DNA from: Erodium maritimum
Taxonomy: Eukaryota; Streptophyta; Magnoliopsida; Geraniales; Geraniaceae
DNA: 64,000 nucleotides
Reading direction: 5' to 3'
Assembly (NCBI GenBank): GCA_963921825.1
Contig: OY997596.1
Span: 38,865,932 to 38,929,931, forward strand
The notes beneath the pieces were generated by a model. It was given only the letters and a program-made list of their open reading frames with translations, had not been told where the DNA came from and ran no database searches. Positions 15,001 to 25,265 of this stretch are shown here, piece after piece (within the stretch, counting starts at the first letter, position 1; every line of letters begins with the position of its first letter). Made by a program: the position numbers and the translations under genes.

Positions 15001-18000
15001 TATTATGGAAAAATTAAATAAAGTTAATGGAAATTTCGTCTTTTCCGTCCAAAATTTCAAACGGCGCAAATAAACCTTTATTCAACTTTGTGAATTGTAT
15101 CGAACAAAATGCCATGGATCATGGCTTTGAACTGCAAATTATGTATTTTTGACTGTTGTGAACTCTAATTTACCCTTGAAACAGCACAGAGTTTTAGGTG
15201 ATTCTACTAGTGATACTTAAAACTAGGGACATAACCAAGGACTTATAAGATAATAACAACAATGAATTGGATCGACAATGAATTTGCTGCTTTGTCTCTT
15301 TTACAGGAAGATTTATACTATCCACATCCACTGGTACAAGATATACTTTGGGGAACACTTCATAAGGCTGTAGAACCTGTTTTGATGCATTGGCCTGGCA
15401 AGAAGTTGAGAGAAAAGGCTCTTCGCACTGCAATCGAGCACATACATTATGAGGATGAGAATACTCGTTATATTTGCATAGGACCAGTGAACAAGGCATG
15501 CATCTCTCTTTTATGTTTCACTTTTTTGTCTTTAACCTCAAGGATCATGTCACTAAAAGTTCTGGTTTTAAACTTTAACTTGTGATTCGTGAACAATAAA
15601 TATAAGCAAAAAGTAAAGTAAATAATGGTAAACAAAAGTTATCGAGGTTTGTGAGGGATGGGGAAAAATAAATAAAATAGTTATACCCTCATTGGTTGGT
15701 GGGTAAGAACTATAATTTTGACCATTCTCTTTGGTGTAGATGTGTCAGGTTATGTATAAGTCAAGAATTGACTTGCTACATAGGGAATATTTGACAGCCT
15801 AATTGTTATGACACTTGCATAACCTTTTCCCATTGCCTATATGCTATCTCAGTTTTACAGTTTTCTATGACACTCCCTTCCTCAGGTTTCCTTATATTCT
15901 GATTTAGGGTTAATTGCTAAAAACTACATTATGTATTGTCCACTTGCGAAAAACTACATTATGTATTGCCCACGCTTTAAACTGCATTATGTCTTGTCCA
16001 CGTGCGAAAAAACTACATTATGTGTTGTCCATATCCCTAATTGTAACGGAATATTCCAAAATTTTAACAGAGTATTCCAAATTTTGTAAGTTAACGACCG
16101 TGGTTAAAATATAGTGTAGTTTAAAAAATGGACAATACATAATGTAGTTTTTAGCAATTAACCTCTGATTTATGATTAATACCTCTTAGGGGCTAGCATT
16201 ATACACTTCTCTAGCACAGAGAAATCTGCGCCATGTTGAGCCAGCACTTACATTATAGTCTGATGCCAGCTAAAGCTATGTTCCCTTACTATTATCATAT
16301 ACAGGTGTTAAATATGCTTTGCTGTTGGGTGGAAGACCCTAACTCAGAGGCTTTCAAGTTGCACCTTCCACGCATTCATGATTATCTGTGGATGGCTGAA
16401 GATGGCATGAAAATGCAGGTTTGTAGAATACTACCATGCATTATAGTTGTATCCCATTCCCATCTACTTGCTTTATGTATATCATGCATGTGAAACATTA
16501 CCAGATTTTTAGATAGGGTGACTGATAAGACAGTTGGGCTTGGTATCTCTTTGTATAAGTTGTTAAATGATAAGGGAACCATCCATATATTACAAAGGTG
16601 GTTAAGGTCTTATAGTTGAGTGTGGTACATGGGGATGTATTCATAAAACACTGTGAGATTTAAATGACTATCTGATGAGGAAATAAGAATTCTGTTACAG
16701 GGTTATAATGGAAGCCAACTCTGGGACACTTCCTTCGCTATTCAAGCTATCATTTCAACCAACCTGATTGAGGATTATGCCCCGACTCTAAGAAAAGCAC
16801 ATATGTACATGAAAAATTCCCAGGTTGTTTATATGTTTTTCCTTGCACCTTTTCATGCCTGAAAGAATCTATTTTTGCCATTATAATTATAGTTTTTTTT
16901 GTTTTGTTTCTGGTAAAGGTTCTAGAAGACTGCCCAGGTGACCTTGATTATTGGTACCGGCACATTTCAAAAGGTGCCTGGCCTTTCTCAACTGCAGATC
17001 ATGGATGGCCCATCTCAGACTGTACAGCAGAGGGGTTGAAGGTAATGGCTGGTCAAATTAAAAATTACTACTTTAAAGTGTTAAATCCATTTTCCAGTGC
17101 TCTAAATAACCCGATATTACCCCACTCTCTCCCCGATATCTCGCTGAAACTTAACCACCAAGTTTTGACAGTTGTCCACCCATAAGTGAAAATTAATCAA
17201 ACTCAGTCTACTAGTTTTCATATACAACTGTAAACTGAATATGAAAATTTGTACTCGAAAATTGTGTATAGCACGAACACAAAACGGGATTAGCAATAAC
17301 AAGTTCAATTCAATTTTCAAATACAATTAAATTTCACCAAACAGGAATTAAAGTGATTGGAACTATCTTATTTTACTAAACTTGCTACTTTTTGTCTTAT
17401 ATATATGTACTATATCTATTTATTCATTTATTCTCTAATACAATACTTGATTTGCCGGTATCTCCACATTAAGTTGAAATATCCTTAATCGGTACCTCAC
17501 CGTGATTTGACAGTTGCCGTTATTTTGAACCTTACATTTTTCACAGCATTATGGTTTTCATTTTCCATTTTCAGGCAGCTCTCTTACTATCAAAAGTTCC
17601 GTCAGAAATTGTTGGGGAACCATTAGAAGCAAAGCGATTGTATGATTCTGTGAATGTCATTCTTTCACTCCAGGTAACTTGTTTTCATACTTGTAACACT
17701 TGTATTCTGGAAGATACATCTACAATCACCTCAACTGGTGATAAACTTGCCATATGGTAACAGATGCTCCAATGCAATTGACTAGCTATCAGACAATACT
17801 TCCAGCCCTTATATAGTGTACACCTTCATGATGTACTCAATCATGAACTGTTCTGTTGTATAACTACTTTGCTGTTAACAGTTTTGTAGTTTCGGGAGGA
17901 AATGAAATTGAATACTGACATGCTTTATTCTTCATGTACAGAATGCTGATGGCGGTCTTGCAACATATGAGCTCACAAGATCCTACCCCTGGATGGAGGT

Positions 18001-20179
18001 AAATTTTATGCAGACACACTATTGTTCATTTTCAACATTCTACCAATTGTTATCCGACCTACAGTATATACTGCAAATGACATATGCATTGGGATTCCCC
18101 ATAAATGCAGTTTGTCTTTTGTCTCCACTGCTAATCGTTTGAATATAATTTAATATTTATTCTCTGTTTGATTCTGTTATCAGTTGATCAACCCTGCTGA
18201 AACATTTGGAGATATTGTCATTGATTATCCGTAAGACATTTGAATTTTAGGTTATAGTGGCTATCAAATCAAAAACTATTATATATTACTAACTATTTTA
18301 GTTTTTTAGTTATGTGGAATGTACGTCAGCTGCAATTCAAGCTTTGGTATCTTTCAATAAAGCATATCCTGAACACCGGCCAGAGGAAATTAAACAATTC
18401 ATTGAAAAGGCCACTAGATTCTTAGAAAAGATACAGGCACCAGATGGCTCATGGTTAGCTCTTCTCTCTGGGAACCCATTGAATTTATTACACGTCCATA
18501 AGTCTATTCATTTTTAATATTAGTGCCTTTTGAATAAACTTTTAGCTTTTCAGCTGTTTAGAGTATAAGTTCAATGCCTTCCCCTTAAAATTCATGGTCA
18601 TTGGTATAGTTCCTGTCATCATTTTTTTTTCTTTTTCTGAACAGGTATGGTTCTTGGGGTGTTTGCTTCACCTATGGCACATGGTTCGGGATAAAAGGAT
18701 TGGTGGCGGCAGGAAAGAACTATAACAATAGCTCTAGCATTCGAAGAGCTGCTGAGTTTCTGTTGTCCAAACAACTTGCTTCCGGTGGTTGGGGAGAGAG
18801 TTATCTTTCTTGTCAAAACCAGGTTTAATCTCTCCTCCCTTTTTTTCTTTTATATGGCACGCCAATCTTGTCTTCAAATTATCATCTTAGTGAACATAAC
18901 TTGTATAGATTCCTGTTTCATTGTTTCTGTAATCCTTCGTTACTAGAATTGCAATCCAGTAATTAATTGATCAATAAAAGTGGTAGTTGCCCGCAAATGG
19001 TTCTCGATAATATTGTGTACCCCTAAAATGATTAAAATTGGGTGAAGATAACCACAGCCGCAGGTGTGGGGAAATTACTGCTGTTATTTACGCCATATCA
19101 TCTTTTCACCTATAATCCAATCCTTTTATTTTCTGTTTTTCTCTGCAGGTGTACACAAATGTTAAGGGAAACAGATCCCATGTAGTAAATACTGGTTGGG
19201 CTTTGTTGGCTCTTATTGATGCAGGACAGGTACTTGTCAATTTATACCAAATCACCTTAGGATTTGACATGCAGTTGTTGAATTCGTAGCGGAAGTTATT
19301 AGTTTAGTTGACTTTTTATTGAAAAGCATACTTGAACCAAATCAACAGGGTTGTACATTGTGAGTATGTAATTATTTATTATCACATATATGACCTTTAA
19401 ATTATTGGAGCAGGCTGAAATAGAGGCAACACCATTGCACTGTGCAGCGAGATGTCTAATAAATTCCCAAATGGAGAATGGAGATTTTCCACAAGAGGTA
19501 ATCCTCCATCACTTCCCAAATAGCTTTCTTAATTGATTGCATTATTAGTTAGATTTCTATCTTCAGGTAACTGGTTTTTGTATCCCCTACAAGCACCTCC
19601 CTGTAGCGTAGTGCTTGTTTATCTTAATACTCTGACATCATTCATCCAGCCCATGTGTTCTGTATTTGTTACAACAACTCGTTTCTATACGCTACAATCC
19701 TCCACCTTATAAAAGAATACTTGGCATAATGTAAGTGTGTTAAATATTTTGGTTTCATAACAAGCTTTTATCAATGCCAGTTATGGCCAAGTCACAGTAA
19801 TATAGAAATTATACTGCCCATGTTAATAGCATGGCGTTGCATTCTCTTACCGATCTGTTGATTTCTTACATTGAAGAAGTGTCAAAGTGCCACATCAAAA
19901 CATCCTTTTGTCCATTCGGTTATTTTCTTCTGCTTGTGTAGAAAATGTTGAAAGCTATATTAGTAAGATGTGTTTATGCTTTGTGAAAACATTGGGTGAC
20001 TTCAATATATGTTTTCCAAAAGTAAATCCAATATTTTCCCTCACTCTTTTATCTTCTCATTACAGCAAATCATGGGGGTATTCAACAAGAACTGTATGAT
20101 TACTTATGCCGCATACAGGAACATTTTCCCTATATGGGCATTGGGAGAATACCGTTGTAGGGTGTTGCCGGTTCTTTGA
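9046..20179 (+). CDS. CAS1: Cycloartenol synthase (oxidosqualene cyclase), 18 coding exons, 757 aa
   Basis: The enzyme cyclises (3S)-2,3-oxidosqualene to cycloartenol, the committed step of plant sterol synthesis, on ER membranes. Exons: 9046-9243, 10629-10814, 10940-11029, 11180-11374, 11483-11567, 12724-12890, 15307-15495, 16305-16418, 16701-16823, 16919-17041, 17575-17673, 17942-17998, 18184-18230, 18310-18453, 18645-18822, 19149-19229, 19414-19497, 20066-20179. They join in one unbroken frame, within a few residues of the 759-aa Arabidopsis CAS1. The start gives the family's [15 protein letters not shown]. The general acid motif DCTAE is at 483-487. The residues known to separate cycloartenol synthase from amyrin and lupeol synthases are present at Arabidopsis numbering: His257 (MWCHCR), Tyr410, His477 and Ile481 (HGWPIS), Tyr532. 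QW-type repeats (for example QNEDGGW, QAPDGSW) are kept. Less usual are Cys702 and Cys706 in LHCAARC, where I recall Arg and Tyr in relatives. Intron 7 uses a GC donor. Confidence 0.95.
9331..9393. repeat. Imperfect hairpin in intron 1
   Basis: GGCCTACAAAAGG and CCTTTTGTGGGCC pair with one mismatch, and inside them GCAGTG pairs with CACTGC, giving a stem-loop of about 60 bases. It could be a tiny foldback element or chance; no TSD was found. Confidence 0.45.
9766..9983 (-). mobile_element. Solo LTR, copia-like, in intron 1
   Basis: On the minus strand the block begins TGTTAGAATATG and ends in CA. ATAAC flanks it at 9,761-9,765 and 9,984-9,988, a 5-bp TSD. The length of 218 bases and the TATTTATAGAGAG phrase inside fit a small Ty1/copia-type LTR. 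Only the LTR remains, as after recombination between the two LTRs of an element. It sits wholly within intron 1, so it leaves the coding frame untouched. Confidence 0.75.
11632..11990 (+). mobile_element. TRIM-like miniature LTR retroelement in intron 5
   Basis: A first terminal piece starts TGTTGAAGTATAAGTCCCAC and ends in CTTTAACA at 11,743. It is followed directly by TGGTATCAGAGCC (11,744-11,756), the primer site for initiator-Met tRNA. Only about 75 bases later comes a purine tract (GTGAGGGGGAG, 11,831-11,841) and a second, related terminal piece (TTTTGAAGTCTAAACCCACA). Such an almost coding-free body is the TRIM layout. The right end is uncertain and may be up to 30 bases off. Confidence 0.65.
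12330..12455. repeat. Two-copy direct repeat in intron 5
   Basis: About 62 bases (CTAAGCGCTAACCTTTGGCT to AGGTTTTAGCTCTTTTT) are repeated directly with a few mismatches. It looks like a local duplication, with no coding role visible. Confidence 0.7.
13180..14300 (-). mobile_element. RTE-type LINE reverse-transcriptase remnant, antisense in intron 6
   Basis: Minus-strand translation gives broken pieces that follow the C-terminal half of plant RTE-class reverse transcriptase in order: NKG near the start, an ISEN-like block, [19 protein letters not shown] near 14,000 (usual form LHQGSALSPYLFALVMDELT), then FKYLSSFF near 13,740 (usual FRYLGSIIQ), then LLYGTK near 13,590. Stops and frame changes are frequent, so the copy is long dead. 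Its antisense placement in the largest intron of the gene (2.4 kb) accounts for much of that intron's length. The identification is from remembered family motifs. Confidence 0.65.
14553..14947. mobile_element. Long-TIR MITE, copy 2, in intron 6
   Basis: The left end GGTTAATTGTCAAACAGTGC pairs with the reverse complement of the right end (GGGTTAATTGTCAAAAAGTG). AAAATTAAA is repeated exactly at 14,544-14,552 and 14,948-14,956, a 9-bp TSD of Mutator type. The arms carry units with GTGGACAAAA, and the middle carries three copies of a unit with ATAGTTGTGTGGGCAATTCA. No coding sequence is present. Confidence 0.9.
15496..15497 (+). other. Non-canonical GC splice donor of intron 7
   Basis: Exon 7 must end at ...GTGAACAAG (Pro-Val-Asn-Lys) because exon 8 begins VLNMLCCW after a clean ACAG acceptor at 16,301-16,304. 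The bases following the exon are GCATGC, so the intron is GC-AG. A strong AAG before the GC is the usual context of plant GC-AG introns. No nearby GT keeps the conserved frame. Confidence 0.85.
15907..16163. mobile_element. Long-TIR MITE, copy 3, in intron 7
   Basis: The left end GGGTTAATTGCTAAAAACTA matches the reverse complement of the right end over about 35 bases. TCTGATTTA is repeated exactly at 15,898-15,906 and 16,164-16,172 as a 9-bp TSD. The left arm continues as about four tandem copies of a unit with ACTACATTATGTATTGTCCA. The outer ends agree with copies 1 and 2, while the internal unit differs. Confidence 0.92.
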
Positions 20180-20960
20180 GAAAACGTATCATATACCATT
20201 TACAGGTATTGGATTTTCCTTATTAGATATTATATGTGTGCCATCTTTGACCTTGCCTCTTTCTTTACCTTGAGGACCGAGTTTAGATGCTTCTTAACTT
20301 TTATTTCAATTTCATGATTTCAAATATTATTCTAAAATGTAAACATGTAGTGGTTATCTTTATCTCGTTGGATAGAATAATATCATGGTCTTGTTTTCTT
20401 TTGCTTAGCATATACATTGCATTCAAAAAAACAATTCTAAAGTAGGTAAATGATGACTATTGAGATCATTTGATCCAAAGTTTCAACTGGTTTCTTGGTC
20501 TTGTCTGATACAACCAACATGTACATTTAACACCCAGCATGCTTAAATTGTTAACCCTGTACAGAGCATAACAAATCTACTACATTAAGCCAAGCCGAAA
20601 GCGCTTCGACTCGTTGAACTCATTATCTCTCAACAGAGAGAGATCATACTTTCCTAATATGGTATCAAGTAACCCTTGTCTGTAACAGGAGGAATTGTGG
20701 GCTATTCTTTGGCGTACCTTTTCATTCTTGGGTCTAGTGGATTTTCAATCCTCCTCGAGAAAAGAAGAATAAAATCAAGTGGCTACAGACATAGCCGGGG
20801 ATAAATCTAGCAGACTTTGTAATTCCAGGTTGGAGAATAAATTTTAGATTTGTATGTACCAAGATAAATGCATGCAGGCGAGATGTAGTAGCCTCTGGTT
20901 TTATTCTTTTGCACGAATGAACTCTTGTAATTAGTTGCGAGTCTTGCAACTTCTCTTTGT
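20180..20960 (+). terminator. 3' UTR and candidate poly(A) signals of the gene
   Basis: AATAAA occurs at 20,769-20,774 and 20,836-20,841. Neither is close to the stop codon. An acceptor-like CTGTAACAG ending near 20,690 and a donor-like ACAG/GTATTG near 20,208 would bring them closer through a 3' UTR intron. This part is inference; the transcript end cannot be fixed from sequence alone. Confidence 0.3.
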
Positions 20961-21915
20961 TTTCTTCTTGATATCATTGGTACTTCTTAACAAGGTCAAA
21001 AGATCGTTGGGTGCGAGTGGGGCGGTTAGGGTCATTTGGAGATTAATTGGATGCTAAACAGAGATTAATCGGAAATTAATTAAATTAGTCGAGCCGGCCA
21101 ACAAGGAAATGGCGCCTAGACGGTTCCTGGTTAGGATTTTTAAAATACTGTTTAATTACATTTTTTAAATGTGGTTAGTTTTAACATTTCTCTATGTAAC
21201 ATTCAAGTTGATTTTTAGAACACTGATGGGTCGACCTAATAGACTGATCTCTTAACAATCAGACGGGTCAAACCGGATATAATTAGGTCAAATTGGCTTG
21301 AATCGCAGTAACTTTAAATATAACCTAACTTTTTAACTAAATTTCAAACTCTTTATAATCTTTTTTTTTGAATCTCTTATGCGTGTTAATTTAGATCTCT
21401 CTTTTTTCCCAAGAACGATTGGCTTTTAGGGTTCTCTTCTCTTGCCTCATGTTTGCTACAATCTCTTATCGTTGACCCACTGACACCAATCTCACATGTT
21501 CCTACTGTCGTACTAGTTATTGCTGCACTCACCTACTGACATGGCATGGAATGATCGAATATGAAAACAGATGAAACTGTGTCGAGAACCTATTGCCAAC
21601 CTTCGTCCGATTCTGCCACTACCACCATCGAACTATATACCATTGCTCTTCCCACCATCACACTCGTAGTCGTCACTGTCAGGTTTACCTCATCCAACCC
21701 CAGGCCTCCTACTGTGATCCATGAACCATCACTTATGCTGAGAGGACGTGGACGAGAAGGGCATCGTTCTATCAAGACAATCGTCCTCTAGGGATCACCG
21801 TGGGAGGTACTATCAATCGCTTGAGATCTACCTCCTGGAATGGAAGACATGGATGATCCTATGAGACTGACCAATATGGAAGGAGGCTGAGGTCCCTCTA
21901 AAGTGTCATCAATAT
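20961..21915. other. Intergenic stretch, nothing firmly recognised
   Basis: About 950 bases without a supported gene. The part near 21,010-21,130 (repeated GATTAAT phrases, then GCGCCTAGACGG) reads like an unclassified dispersed repeat. 21,540-21,900 has short open frames that may be the left flank of the decayed glycine-rich region split by later insertions. Confidence 0.35.
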
Positions 21916-21926
21916 ATAATAATACA

Positions 21927-23450
21927 TAACGTTATTTATATCTCCTTAACAAAGCTTTATACTCTCTCTCTAAAAAGCTCTCTACCCAAACCCTAGATCT
22001 GCCGTGCTTCCCCTCTTCTACTCCGTCGGCTCCGGCCTTGGTAGCTGCCGGCGGAGGTTGCCTTCTCCTTCTTCTTCTCCGACCCCTTTTCTTCTAAGCT
22101 TTTTCTTCTTCGTCTCTTCTTCCTCTGGCCGACGGCGCTCTTGGGTTCGGTGTGGGACAACTTTCCTCTGCCTCTCCGGCCTTGGATTGTCGCGGATCCT
22201 CGAGGCGTCGTTTGTTTTCTACCCCCCTTACCCTCCGTCGTTCAGATCTCGAGGTCGCTCTTCTCCGACGGTGGAAGTTTTCCGATCCGGCCGTGGGACG
22301 TCCTTCCAGGCTGTGGATCGACGCGGATCCGGTTGCCTCTGCCTTGTTCGTGCTGAAGACGGCCCCACGCCTCCCTCCTTCTCTTGTTCTCTCCGGTGAG
22401 TCTGGGAGTCGGCCTCTCTCTTCCGGTGGCGGTGAGTTCCTCAGATCCGACCGTGGGACATCTTTCCCCCTTGGATTGATGCAGATCTGATGAGTTCCTC
22501 CGTACTCGTGCTGAAGAAAGTCACGCGCCTGGCCTCACTGATGGTAGATCTGCCTTTCCCAAGGACATATCTACGGACGCCTCTGCTCAGCCGTCTTCCG
22601 GGCTTCGCCTTCCGCCGCCGTGTCGTTAGCTCGGGCTCGTGCTGTGGATGAACAGTTTCGTCGGTTTCCTCAGCCTCGCCCATGCCCAGGTACAAATACT
22701 AGATCTCCTCTCAGGCCCTTCAGGTGTTGACCGACTGTGGCTTCGAAGATCTGGGTAGGGCTACAGGTTTGGGACTGACTCTCAGCTCAAGTGAGGTATA
22801 CTTCTTTACCCTCTCTTAGTTTGATTCTCCATCTCCTTCCCTTTCTGGCAAGCCTTTTCGACCAGATTTCTTTTCTTCTTGAACTTTGGTTCAAGCTCGC
22901 CGGGGCATTGACCGCCGGCGAGTTCTTAGGGCTCGCACAGCCTCTCTTGAAATCCCTCGTTTAGGTTTGCTTGGTCATAAGGGGTTCTGGTGGATCTCCA
23001 CCGGAATTTTCTCTGTCGTGCACGGTGTTGGCCGCCAGCGTAATAGTTCTGCCCTTCCTCGTTGTAGGTTGGTAGTCTATTGAGTGGGGAGTTTGGTAAA
23101 TTAAACTTAGATGGGTTCTGTTAGTTCTGGTTGCTGGCCTTGCAGGTGGTTTCCTCCGCTCTTCGTGCTTCTCCTATGTTGTATTTTTCTTGTCTTGGGG
23201 TATATCCTCTGTCTTGTGGGCTGTTGCTTGTCCTGGTTGTCTTGTGGGTGTGACTGTTGTAATCCTTGTAAGTTTGTGGGTGTGGCTGTTGTAATCCTTG
23301 TAAGTTAGTTGTTGTTTGAGTTGTACCTCAAGTTGTTGAGGGTTCTGGTTAGAGGTTCCCACGGGAATGCTCAGTGTTGTGTACTCCATCACTTGATCTC
23401 TACTTCATAGAGCATTTATTTTAAATATGCTTTGCCGATAAAAAAAATAG
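21927..23450 (+). mobile_element. LINE-type retrotransposed segment with poly(A)
   Basis: ATAATAATACA is present at 21,916-21,926 and 23,451-23,461, fitting an 11-bp or slightly longer TSD. The right end is TTTGCCGATAAAAAAAAT, the classic tail of plant L1 elements. The first kilobase is GC-rich and opens with CTAAACCC/CCCTAGATC-like leader text; the last 350 bases are T/G-rich, like a LINE 3' UTR. No DUF4283, endonuclease or reverse transcriptase was recognised. As with 4.58-5.70 kb, this looks like a leader plus 3' UTR derivative that depends on other elements. Confidence 0.65.
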
Positions 23451-24115
23451 ATAATAATACACTGGTAGCAGTTTAGAGTCGAGGAGGATCACAGCCAAGT
23501 GTACTCCTAGATCGGGATCTCCATGAAGCGATTCTGCGACTCCTCGATGTGTACTTGAATGAGTGACATAAGTGGTTGATCCTGCGACTATGGCCACCAC
23601 AGGATGACGATGGAGAATTCCTTAACATACAGGTGGCCACCACCAACACGACAACGACGATGTTGAATTGTTGTGGACCATGACTTACTTGTCCCACAGA
23701 CAATCCAACCTACCACAACTCTTCATTCCGGACCATCATGGTTGGGAGATGTGGCGGTGCAAGAACCTAGGACACACCTCGAGTGTGTTAGAATCCCGAT
23801 CCAGTGGACAGGGTTGGTGCATCGAGTTTGCACCAGTGCAAGGGTCCCGATCCAGCGGGTGGGAGTGGTGCGTCCTTGCATAGAGTGGTGGAGGCGGCAC
23901 AAGTTGCAAGATGTAACGTAGGCGGTGGATACAGATACTAGTGAGGTATTAGGCATTCTCGTGGCGGAGGTAGAGGTAGCGCAAGTTGTAGACAAGCTTG
24001 GGGCGGAGGCGCTGGTTGCGACGGAGGCTCTTGTGGCGAGAGCAGAGGTGGCGGAGGCGGCGACTCTAGTGGCAGTGGCGGCGTTGACAACGGAGAAGGT
24101 ACCGGTGGCGGCGTT
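23451..24115 (+). pseudogene. Decayed glycine-rich coding-like region, left part
   Basis: From about 23,955 one frame reads Gly, Ser and Arg-rich (RGGGRGSASC, WGGGAG, GESRGGGGGDSSGSGG) up to the solo LTR at 24,116. The same composition resumes beyond the LTR at 27,072. Upstream, the frame is broken. It resembles the glycine-rich tails of plant RNA-binding proteins, but no RNA-binding domain is seen, so no function is assigned. It could also be part of an older transposon. Confidence 0.35.
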
Positions 24116-24605
24116 TGTCACGCCCCAATTTCAGAGAACCGAACTCGGGACGCGAACATTTTAAAACATAAAAGCACTTGAACCTGTTTTGAATAAAAGC
24201 TTTGACATTTCCATTTACTTCTCAAAATAATAGTATTTACAATACAAAAACGTCCCAACAAGTGGACAGGGTACAATATACGTCACTAGACTCAACAAAA
24301 TAAAGACCAGACTCCGCTCCAAGCTCCACCAGCTTCAAGAGCTAACCTAGTCCGTCCAGTGATCAGTACCTGTAGGAAAAGCAGCTAGGGGTGAGCGTTC
24401 GCTCACCTCCACGGATACCAGACTGACTATGGCATAATTAGTAGATAAAGCCAGTAACACCAACGCTAAAACCAACACCAAAACCAACACCAACTCAAGT
24501 ACTCAACCTAACCACAACCCGTTACCTTCCACAAAAAACTCAACCTCAAACTCACAAAGTAAGACAACACAGCCAACAATGACCTTCCCCAAAGACAAGA
24601 ACACG

Positions 24606-24850
24606 GATCAGGCTAGCCGAAGAATGCTCAGAACCTGCCGAGCCTCGTACGCGGTCAGGCCAACCGAAGAATGCTCGTAACCTGCCGGGACCCGGTCACG
24701 GATCAGGCTAGCCGAAGAATGCTCATAACCTCTCGGGATCCGGACACGGAACAGGCTACCCGAAGAATGCTCAGAACCTGCCGAGGCTCGAGTTTGGTCA
24801 GGCCAGCCAAAGAATGCTCGCAACCTGCCAAAATCCACACCACTCCCCGA
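24606..24850. repeat. Tandem repeats of about 60 bp inside the solo LTR
   Basis: Four to five diverged copies of a unit with GGTCAGGCCAACCGAAGAAT and AACCTGCCGGGA phrases. The block occupies the same place in the LTR as the 48-bp array of the young element, but the unit differs. Confidence 0.8.
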
Positions 24851-25029
24851 CACACAGTCGGATCAGGCAAAACACGACCACAAACACAAGCAAGTTCAAC
24901 AAACAGGCACTCAGGGCCACTCAAGACACCTCAACAGTCAAGACTCGGGTTCAACATCCCCACGGGCCATCATGGCCTCCCAAGACACAACCATAAATAC
25001 ACGGGCTCTCATGGCCACCGAAACACCAA

Positions 25030-25265
25030 ATTAAATAACACGGCTCTCAAGGCCACCCAAGACACCAACACTTAAAATACGGGCACTTAAGGCCACCCAA
25101 CTCAACAGTAAATAATACGGGCTCTCAAGGCCACCCAACTCAATAGTAAATAATACGGGCTCTCAAGGCCACCCAACTCAACAGTAAATAATACGGGCTC
25201 TCAAGGCCACCCAACTCAACAGTAAATAATACGTGCTCTCAAGGCCACCCAAACTCAACAATTAA
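25030..25265. repeat. Tandem repeats of about 38 bp inside the solo LTR
   Basis: Several near-identical units of CGGGCTCTCAAGGCCACCCA followed by ACTCAACAGTAAATAATA. The young element has only two or three related units at the matching place, so copy number varies between relatives. Confidence 0.85.

Noticed and set aside
9046-20179. Reading the cyclase as beta-amyrin, lupeol or cucurbitadienol synthase
   Set aside because: The motif is MWCHCR rather than MWCYCR or MLCYCR, and the site before DCTAE is HGWPIS rather than the HGWQVS or HGWLIS types.
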